Positions 1 through 4,514 of a stretch of DNA of 5,682 nt are shown here, piece after piece. This DNA is from Hungatella sp. UBA3147 (GTDB lineage: Bacteria; Bacillota; Clostridia; Lachnospirales; Lachnospiraceae): assembly GCA_002365025.1 (NCBI GenBank), contig DEYX01000373.1, forward strand, positions 1 to 5,682, in the 5' to 3' direction. The translations under genes were made by a program, and so were the position numbers. The notes beneath the pieces were generated by a model. That model saw only the letters and a program-made list of their open reading frames with translations. It did not search any database and had not been told where the DNA came from. Position 1 is the stretch's first letter. Each line of letters opens with the position of its first letter.

Positions 1-639
1 CTTCGCATAGGTGGCGATGGTTGGGTTGGACTGTCCGTCAATGAGGTCAAGAAGCTTATTTTCTACCTGGCTCTCTCCATGCCCGCAGATCTTGATCATT
101 TGAGAACGGATCACTTCAGGCTGAAGCTTCTGAAGGTAAGGAAATACCTGATCGCGGAACAGGGGCTTTAACTCATTTGGAGGTCCGGGCAGCAGGATTG
201 CCGCCTTTCCATCCTTTTCCAAAATCAGTCCGGGAGCAGTACCGTTATGATTATCAAGTACAGCCGCTCCCTGAGGAACCAGTGCCTGCTTCCAGTTATT
301 ATCTGGAATCTCTTTATAAATGCTGTTTTTAAAATACTCTTTAATTCTCTCCTTTGTATGGCTATCTTCCATCAAAGAGAATCCCATGACCTCTGCGCAG
401 ACTTCTTTTGTCAGATCATCCTCCGTAGGTCCAAGGCCTCCGGTCAGGATGACAACATCTGAACGCTTTAGGGCAGTTTCAAATGCCTCAGACAGACGTT
501 CCCTGTTATCCCCCACCGTAACCTGGTGATACATGGAAAGTCCCAAAAGAGCACATTTCTCCGCCAGATACTGAGTATTGGTATTTACAATATTTCCAAG
601 AAGAAGTTCCGTTCCAACTGAAATCAGTTCAACAACCAT
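1..639 (-). CDS. cinA: CinA family protein (N-terminal 213 residues, cut by the window edge)
   Basis: The ATG at 639-637 opens a frame that stays open to base 1, giving 213 codons of a protein family usually a little over 400 residues long, so the C-terminal half is outside the window. The visible part is the COG1058 / molybdopterin-binding-like (MoCF) domain: it begins MVVELISVGTELLLGNIVNT, carries TGGLGPTEDD at residues 66-75, and has PGPPNE at 151-156. Family knowledge: CinA proteins act in the pyridine nucleotide salvage cycle. The N-terminal domain has been linked to ADP-ribose pyrophosphatase activity and the C-terminal domain to NMN deamidase activity; the name comes from competence-induced operons where recA follows. 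Whether the deamidase domain exists here cannot be seen. The start lies 2 nt after the pgsA stop, with AGGGAG at 649-654 and 9-nt spacing, so it is probably translated from the same mRNA. No frameshift is seen. Confidence 0.93.
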   Translation of the reverse strand, partial: MVVELISVGTELLLGNIVNTNTQYLAEKCALLGLSMYHQVTVGDNRERLSEAFETALKRSDVVILTGGLGPTEDDLTKEVCAEVMGFSLMEDSHTKERIKEYFKNSIYKEIPDNNWKQALVPQGAAVLDNHNGTAPGLILEKDGKAAILLPGPPNELKPLFRDQVFPYLQKLQPEVIRSQMIKICGHGESQVENKLLDLIDGQSNPTIATYAK

Positions 640-641
640 GA

Positions 642-1184
642 TCACATACTCCCTTCCATAAGAACGCGGTAATTTTTTGCTATATAATCAACTAGTGAAA
701 CCAAGGTAAGGATAGTGGCGATCCAGACAAACACTGTTGTGAGGATGTACAATGCCGGAATATTCAGGATAAGAAGAACCGACATAATCATCTGGGACAC
801 TGTTTTAAACTTTCCCCAATAGCTTGCCGCGATCACTACGCCATTATCAGAAGCTACCAGGCGGAAACCGCTGATAATAAATTCACGGCTAATGATCACG
901 ATAACAATCCAGGCAGAAAGCTGGCCCAGGGCCGTAAAACAGATAAGTCCTGCACAGACCAGAAGTTTATCCGCCAGAGGGTCCATAAACTTTCCAAAAT
1001 TAGTCACCAGGCCATACTTTCTTGCGATATTTCCATCAAGAAAATCCGTAAAGCTGGCCACAATGAATATGACCGCCGCAATATAACGGTATGACGCATT
1101 GGTGCCTCCGTCAAGCAGCAGAAACAGAACAAAAAACGGAATCATAATAACTCTTAAAATCGTAAGCTTATTCGGTAAATTCAT
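642..1184 (-). CDS. pgsA: CDP-diacylglycerol--glycerol-3-phosphate 3-phosphatidyltransferase (phosphatidylglycerophosphate synthase)
   Basis: This 180-residue membrane protein transfers a phosphatidyl group from CDP-diacylglycerol to glycerol-3-phosphate, the committed step to phosphatidylglycerol and cardiolipin in the cytoplasmic membrane. The CDP-alcohol phosphotransferase signature D-x2-DG-x2-AR-x8-G-x3-D-x3-D is complete: D47, D50, G51, A54, R55, G64, D68 and D72. About six hydrophobic segments can be picked out (roughly residues 7-24, 34-46, 74-89, 91-107, 128-142 and 145-168), and the length is normal for PgsA. The start MNLPNKLTILRV is a typical PgsA N-terminus. The gene overlaps the end of rimO by 17 nt and is followed 2 nt later by cinA, so it probably depends on upstream transcription and perhaps on translational coupling. 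Related phosphatidyltransferases share the signature; assignment to PgsA rests on the N-terminus, length and neighbours. Confidence 0.95.
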   Translation of the reverse strand: MNLPNKLTILRVIMIPFFVLFLLLDGGTNASYRYIAAVIFIVASFTDFLDGNIARKYGLVTNFGKFMDPLADKLLVCAGLICFTALGQLSAWIVIVIISREFIISGFRLVASDNGVVIAASYWGKFKTVSQMIMSVLLILNIPALYILTTVFVWIATILTLVSLVDYIAKNYRVLMEGSM

Positions 1185-2508
1185 CCTCCAACTCTCCTAT
1201 CAAATCATATTCCATAGCCCCCGTCACGCGGACTCTTGCAAAATCACCTGACATCAGTTCTTCGGCTGTCTGAACAAAAATCATTCCATCCACACCAGGA
1301 CCATCCATAAAGGTACGTCCTACATAAGCGTTTTCATCCGCTACCTTGCCTTCTATCATGACCTCCAGAGTTTTCCCGATCATGGATTTAGAAAAATCAA
1401 AGGATATCTCCTGTTGAAGCTCCATGATGGCATCACGGCGTTCTTCCTTTGCCTCCTGCAAAACCTGATCCGGAAATTCTGCAGCAGGTGTATCTTCTTC
1501 TGCCGAATATGCAAACACTCCCAAACGCTGGAATTCCATCTCATCCACGAATTCCATCAGTTCTTCGTGATCTTCCGGGGTTTCTCCCGGGAATCCTGAG
1601 ATCAGCGTGGTCCTAAGTGCGATATCCGGAATTTCTCTCCGAAGCTTTTCCACGATTTCCCGAAGCTGGGCCTTTGTAGTCTTTCGGCCCATACGTTTTA
1701 AGATCCGGTCGCTGGCATGCTGAATGGGCAGATCAAGGTATTTACATATCTTCTCTTCTTCCTTTATGGTCTGGATCAGCTCATCCGTGATTTCTTCCGG
1801 ATAACAGTACTGGATCCGGATCCACTGAATCCCGGATATGCGGCACAGGCTTTTAAGAAGTTTTGGGAGTGACTTCTCACCATATAGATCCACGCCATAC
1901 AGAGTCGTCTCCTGAGCAACTAGAATAAGTTCTTTCACCCCCCTCTCAGCCAGCCTTTCAGCTTCCTTTACCAGACGTTCCATGGGAACACTGCGGTAAT
2001 TCCCACGCAGAGACGGAATAATACAGTAAGTACAATGCTTGTCACAGCCTTCCGCAATCTTTAAAAAGGCATAATGACCCCCTGTTGTAAGAATCCGGTC
2101 TGTTTCCACTTCCGGGATCTCGTCCAGTTCGTGAAAACGCTGAACGTGCTCTTTTCCGCCCAAAGCTTCCGCCAGAACATGAGAGATCTCGTCATAGGTG
2201 GAAGTACCTAAAATTCCATCTACTTCAGGAATCTCGTCTATGATCTCCTGTTTATACCGCTGGGCCAGGCAGCCAGTTACGATCAAAGCCTTGCATTTGC
2301 CGTCAATTTTTCTCTGGGCCAACTCCAGTATGGTATTTACGCTTTCCTCTTTTGCATCACCGATGAAGCAACAGGTATTGATTACAATCACATCCGCCTC
2401 ATACTCATCATCCGTAAAGGTATATCCGTCTTTATTCAGAAGGCCCAGCATCATCTCTGTATCCACGAGATTCTTGTCGCAGCCCAGTGAAACACATAAT
2501 AACTTCAT
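1168..2508 (-). CDS. rimO: Ribosomal protein S12 methylthiotransferase RimO
   Basis: A 446-residue radical SAM methylthiotransferase, a normal length for the family. RimO adds a methylthio group to the beta carbon of a conserved aspartate of ribosomal protein S12 (Asp88 in E. coli numbering). Domains in order: the N-terminal UPF0004 domain with the three auxiliary-cluster cysteines C10, C46 and C80; the radical SAM core with CxxxCxxC at C155, C159 and C162 (GCDKHCTYC); and a C-terminal TRAM domain from about residue 375. The stretches LVAQETTLYG (196-205) and YPEEI (236-240) fit RimO rather than the tRNA enzyme MiaB. The start at 2508 has AGGAG at 2516-2520 with 7-nt spacing, and the N-terminus MKLLCVSLGCDKNLVDTE matches the family. 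The gene is 67 nt after rpoZ and overlaps pgsA by 17 nt. An extra cysteine, C47, sits next to cluster cysteine C46. Confidence 0.95.
   Translation of the reverse strand: MKLLCVSLGCDKNLVDTEMMLGLLNKDGYTFTDDEYEADVIVINTCCFIGDAKEESVNTILELAQRKIDGKCKALIVTGCLAQRYKQEIIDEIPEVDGILGTSTYDEISHVLAEALGGKEHVQRFHELDEIPEVETDRILTTGGHYAFLKIAEGCDKHCTYCIIPSLRGNYRSVPMERLVKEAERLAERGVKELILVAQETTLYGVDLYGEKSLPKLLKSLCRISGIQWIRIQYCYPEEITDELIQTIKEEEKICKYLDLPIQHASDRILKRMGRKTTKAQLREIVEKLRREIPDIALRTTLISGFPGETPEDHEELMEFVDEMEFQRLGVFAYSAEEDTPAAEFPDQVLQEAKEERRDAIMELQQEISFDFSKSMIGKTLEVMIEGKVADENAYVGRTFMDGPGVDGMIFVQTAEELMSGDFARVRVTGAMEYDLIGELEDEFTE
1185..1198 (-). promoter_or_regulatory. pgsA ribosome binding region with two Shine-Dalgarno-like motifs
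   Basis: Read on the minus strand, AGGAGA (1193-1198) lies 8 nt before the pgsA ATG at 1184, and a second motif GGAGG (1185-1189) directly abuts that ATG. Only the first has usable spacing. The second is too close for this start, and no in-frame ATG, GTG or TTG follows within the next dozen codons that it could serve. Both lie inside the last codons of rimO (ELEDEF), so translating rimO ribosomes pass over them. Confidence 0.65.
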
Positions 2509-2527
2509 GTTTTAACTCCTGTCTTTC

Positions 2528-2556
2528 TTTATAATGGGAAAGGCCATCTCATCCAA
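2528..2556 (-). promoter_or_regulatory. Possible weak internal promoter in front of rimO
   Basis: On the minus strand TTGGAT (2551-2556) and TATAAA (2528-2533) are exactly 17 nt apart, a sigma-A-like arrangement. The -35 element falls in the loop of the rpoZ-rimO hairpin. A start near position 2521 would leave a very short leader, with the rimO AGGAG at 2516-2520 almost at the 5' end, which makes the site less likely or weak. If used, it would let rimO-pgsA-cinA be transcribed apart from yicC-gmk-rpoZ. Confidence 0.3.
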
Positions 2557-2576
2557 AAGGGAGACGGCCTCTTTCC
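2537..2576 (-). other. Stem-loop between rpoZ and rimO (attenuator, processing site or weak terminator)
   Basis: The arms 2537-2550 and 2561-2576 form a stem of 14 pairs around a 10-nt loop, with a 2-nt bulge at 2569-2570. CC and GG inside the loop could pair further. On the minus strand the A2546/C2565 position becomes a G-U pair, whereas a plus-strand transcript would have an A-C mismatch, so the structure fits minus-strand mRNA better. It begins at the last base of the rpoZ stop codon. After the stem the minus strand reads CATTATAAAG, with no U-tract, so it is not a classical intrinsic terminator. A partial terminator, RNase stop or 3'-end stabiliser are all possible. Confidence 0.6.
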
Positions 2577-2830
2577 TAATTATCGTCTTCTTCTGTTGCA
2601 TCCGCTTCGCTTAAAATCTTCACTTTGCCCTCATACAGTTCTTCTACGGCAACAGAAAGCGGTTTCTTACCAGCTCCCAAAACCTCCGGCTCTGAGCCGC
2701 CGATAATCTGCCTTGCTCTCTTGGCTGCGGCAATTACGATAGAATAACGGCTCTGTACAACAGGAGCCTCTCCTGGCTCTACCTCGCTGTTTACTACATT
2801 AATCAAATCTGAATAAGATGGATGTAACAT
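2576..2830 (-). CDS. rpoZ: DNA-directed RNA polymerase omega subunit
   Basis: This 84-residue protein is the small omega subunit, which binds the C-terminal region of beta-prime and helps assemble and stabilise RNA polymerase. The core family pattern is present: SRYSIVIAAAKRARQI at 27-42 (R28, Y29, A34-A36, K37, R38, R40) and KPLSVAVEEL at 56-65, followed by an acidic tail (EADATEEDDN). The start MLHPSYSDLI is the usual form in Clostridia. GGGG at 2839-2842 (within AAAGGGGAA) lies 8 nt before the ATG. It is 26 nt downstream of gmk, a pairing kept in most Bacillota and many Proteobacteria. The residues through which Proteobacterial omega helps bind ppGpp cannot be assumed to work the same way here. 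A stem-loop follows directly at the stop codon. Confidence 0.95.
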   Translation of the reverse strand: MLHPSYSDLINVVNSEVEPGEAPVVQSRYSIVIAAAKRARQIIGGSEPEVLGAGKKPLSVAVEELYEGKVKILSEADATEEDDN

Positions 2831-2856
2831 CTTTCATTCCCCTTTCTCAATCGGCT

Positions 2857-3477
2857 CTATATATTCTTTAATTCTTCCCGGATATGGGATAAAAATGCCA
2901 TATTATTGGAAGCACGGTTATGCTGTACCTGAATCATGCGGTGCATCTCTTCCACACAAGTGTCTATCTTATCGTTAATGAGGATATAATCATAGCCCTC
3001 CATGCCTTCTGCTTCCTCAGCCGCCCGGCGGAGTCTGGCATTGATCACATCCATTTTTTCCGTACCGCGGCCGATGAGACGGCGTTTTAATTCCTCTGCG
3101 TTGGGTGGCATGACAAAAATCAAAATCGCGGCTGGAAAATGTTTCTTTACCTTTAGCGCCCCCTGAATTTCAATTTCCAGGATTACATCCTTCCCCATTT
3201 TCATCTGGTTTAAAACGTATTCCTTGGGTGTACCATAGTAATGGTTAACGTACTGGGCATATTCGATCAATTCTTCCTTTTGTATCATATCCTTAAAACG
3301 TTCTTCTGTCACAAAGAAATATTCCCTGCCGTCTGCTTCTCCCTCTCTGGGATTTCTGGTGGTAGCGGATATGGACAACGCATAATTATCATACCGTTTC
3401 AGAAGTTCTTTCATCAAGGTACCCTTGCCTGCCCCTGAAAATCCGGATACGACTACCAATATGCCATTCTCATTCAT
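2857..3477 (-). CDS. gmk: Guanylate kinase
   Basis: This 206-residue cytosolic enzyme phosphorylates GMP (and dGMP) to GDP with ATP, an essential step in guanine nucleotide supply. The P-loop is G12-FSGAGKG-T20, with Phe13 where many homologues have Pro. The GMP-binding segment runs S37-TTR-NPREGE-DG-EY (T39, R41, R44, E45, D49, Y53), and the lid carries RRLIGRGTEK at 132-141. Length is normal. The frame is open back to an ATG at 3531, but that start would add 18 non-conserved residues and overlap yicC, so the ATG at 3477 is chosen. Its AGGAG (3491-3495) overlaps the yicC stop codon and has rather long 13-nt spacing. In Bacillota, Gmk is a known target of inhibition by (p)ppGpp; that is family knowledge, not visible here. 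Confidence 0.96.
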   Translation of the reverse strand: MNENGILVVVSGFSGAGKGTLMKELLKRYDNYALSISATTRNPREGEADGREYFFVTEERFKDMIQKEELIEYAQYVNHYYGTPKEYVLNQMKMGKDVILEIEIQGALKVKKHFPAAILIFVMPPNAEELKRRLIGRGTEKMDVINARLRRAAEEAEGMEGYDYILINDKIDTCVEEMHRMIQVQHNRASNNMAFLSHIREELKNI

Positions 3478-3493
3478 GTTATTCGTTACACTC

Positions 3494-4372
3494 CTACTCA
3501 ATATTCTGGATCTGTTCCCTAACCTTTTCAATCTCGGTCTTCAGAGCGATGGCCTTATCGGAAACTTCCAGGTCATTGGCTTTGGATAGTATGGTATTTG
3601 CCTCCCGGTTCATCTCCTGAGCGATGAAATCCAGTTTTCTTCCCACACTTCCGCCTGCATTAAGCTCTGCACAAGTATTTTCAATGTGGCTTCTGAGCCG
3701 TACGGTTTCTTCATCCACACAGATTTTATCGGCAAATATCGTAACTTCCGCTGCAATTCTTCCCTCATCAACGGAAGCGCTTGCCAGCAATTCCTTCACC
3801 TTGTCCTCAAGTTTTGCCCTGTATTCTAATAGAATGCTGGGGGACCGTTCTTCAATGAATTCCACGAGCTCAGTCATAAACTTAAGCTTTCCAAGGAGAT
3901 CGTTCTTAAGGTTTTCTCCTTCTGTCACTCTGGTTTCCACAAAACGTTTTGCAGCTTCCTCTATGGTTTCTGAAAGAAGCTTCCACATCTGATTCTCATC
4001 CTCCGGCACCTCTTCCATGATAAGGACTTCCGGGCACCTGGCCAGGGTCGATACCTTGATGTCGTTCTGAATTCCGAATTGTGCCTCCATCTTTGCGAAA
4101 TAATCCATATATTCAGCAGCCAGCGCATTGTTATACTTCAAGCACAGCTTATTCTCTGTGTAATCCTCATAGGTGATAAATACATCAACCTTTCCGCGCT
4201 GGATATAATTCTTTAATAGATTCCTGATCCCTGCTTCAAAGAAATTAAACTTTTTCGGCATCTTTATGCTTAAATCCAGATATCTGTGATTTACAGCTTT
4301 CATTTCTACGGAAATCTTATATTCATCCGTGACAGTTTCGCATCTGCCAAAACCTGTCATGCTCTTGATCAT
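3494..4372 (-). CDS. yicC: YicC/YloC family endoribonuclease
   Basis: This 292-residue cytosolic protein belongs to the YicC family (YloC in Bacillus subtilis), studied as oligomeric metal-dependent endoribonucleases; in E. coli YicC is tied to decay of the small RNA RyhB. The N-terminal YicC-like domain begins MIKSMTGFGR and carries EMKAVNHRYLD at 23-33 and a TRVTEGENL segment at 147-155. The C-terminal DUF1732 domain has DEETVRLRSHI (220-230), GRKLDF (244-249), QEMNREANT (252-260) and the typical end REQIQNIE. An upstream in-frame ATG at 4408 is rejected: it overlaps the -10 element, would lie before the predicted transcript start near 4400, has no ribosome binding site and adds 12 non-family residues. 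The chosen ATG has AGAGAGG (4381-4387) at 8-nt spacing. It is first in the cluster, 16 nt before gmk. Its target RNA in this organism is unknown. Confidence 0.94.
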   Translation of the reverse strand: MIKSMTGFGRCETVTDEYKISVEMKAVNHRYLDLSIKMPKKFNFFEAGIRNLLKNYIQRGKVDVFITYEDYTENKLCLKYNNALAAEYMDYFAKMEAQFGIQNDIKVSTLARCPEVLIMEEVPEDENQMWKLLSETIEEAAKRFVETRVTEGENLKNDLLGKLKFMTELVEFIEERSPSILLEYRAKLEDKVKELLASASVDEGRIAAEVTIFADKICVDEETVRLRSHIENTCAELNAGGSVGRKLDFIAQEMNREANTILSKANDLEVSDKAIALKTEIEKVREQIQNIE

Positions 4373-4380
4373 TCCATATG

Positions 4381-4387
4381 CCTCTCT
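4381..4387 (-). promoter_or_regulatory. yicC Shine-Dalgarno site that fixes the start
   Basis: On the minus strand AGAGAGG lies 8 nt before the ATG at 4372-4370. No such motif precedes the alternative ATG at 4408, which has only A/T-rich sequence upstream. This supports the 292-residue form of YicC. Confidence 0.75.
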
Positions 4388-4406
4388 TTCGCCATAGATA
4401 TCATCC

Positions 4407-4435
4407 ATTATAATTCATAATAAAATACAAGTCAA
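4407..4435 (-). promoter_or_regulatory. Promoter of the yicC-gmk-rpoZ cluster
   Basis: On the minus strand TTGACT (4430-4435) and a perfect TATAAT (4407-4412) are separated by exactly 17 nt, a near-consensus sigma-A promoter in A/T-rich DNA. A transcript would begin near 4400, leaving a leader of about 27 nt before the yicC ATG. No other strong minus-strand promoter was seen between here and cinA, so it may drive the whole cluster. Confidence 0.8.
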
Positions 4436-4447
4436 TTGGTTTTAAAT

Positions 4448-4476
4448 TTTACAGAAGGTTGATTCTGTGCTATACT
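4448..4476 (+). promoter_or_regulatory. Promoter of rqcH with extended -10
   Basis: TTTACA (4448-4453) and TATACT (4471-4476) are 17 nt apart, and TGC (4468-4470) directly before the -10 gives an extended -10 element. A transcript would begin near 4483, about 32 nt before the rqcH ATG. The -35 boxes of this promoter and of the yicC promoter are 12 bp apart, back to back. A second, offset match, TTGATT (4459-4464) -17- TATTAT (4482-4487), could be an alternative weaker promoter. Confidence 0.75.
4451..4468. repeat. Short inverted repeat inside the rqcH promoter
   Basis: ACAGAA (4451-4456) and TTCTGT (4463-4468) are perfect inverted copies separated by 6 bp. The dyad covers the last three bases of the -35 box and most of the spacer up to the extended -10. 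Its placement suits a repressor site, but arms of 6 bp can arise by chance in a region this size, and I recognise no known regulator's motif. Confidence 0.4.
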
Positions 4477-4514
4477 CTCCTTATTATATAGACCATTTAC
4501 CGGAGGAACAGACG

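Noticed and set aside
1811..1824. Perfect 14-bp palindrome within rimO (two GGATCC units)
   Set aside because: It encodes WIRI in the radical SAM domain and arises from repeated ATC codons around CGG; it is inside a conserved coding region with no sign of being a regulatory site.
2537..2576. Calling the rpoZ-rimO hairpin a standard intrinsic terminator
   Set aside because: Neither strand has a run of T after the stem, so only a stem-loop of unknown role is supported.
3478..3531. Longer gmk start at the ATG at 3531
   Set aside because: It adds 18 residues unlike guanylate kinase, overlaps yicC by 38 nt, and the usual N-terminus begins just before the P-loop strand at the ATG at 3477.
3624..3992. 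A 122-codon plus-strand open frame opposite yicC
   Set aside because: It lies wholly antisense to a well-recognised gene, has low-complexity Ser/Leu-rich composition typical of reverse-frame reading, and shows no recognisable family. The same holds for smaller antisense frames at 892-1086, 1414-1599, 2198-2515 and 3241-3438, and those opposite cinA and rqcH.
4373..4408. Longer yicC start at the ATG at 4408
   Set aside because: It overlaps the -10 box, lies ahead of the predicted transcript start, lacks a Shine-Dalgarno site and precedes the conserved MIKSMTGFGR start.
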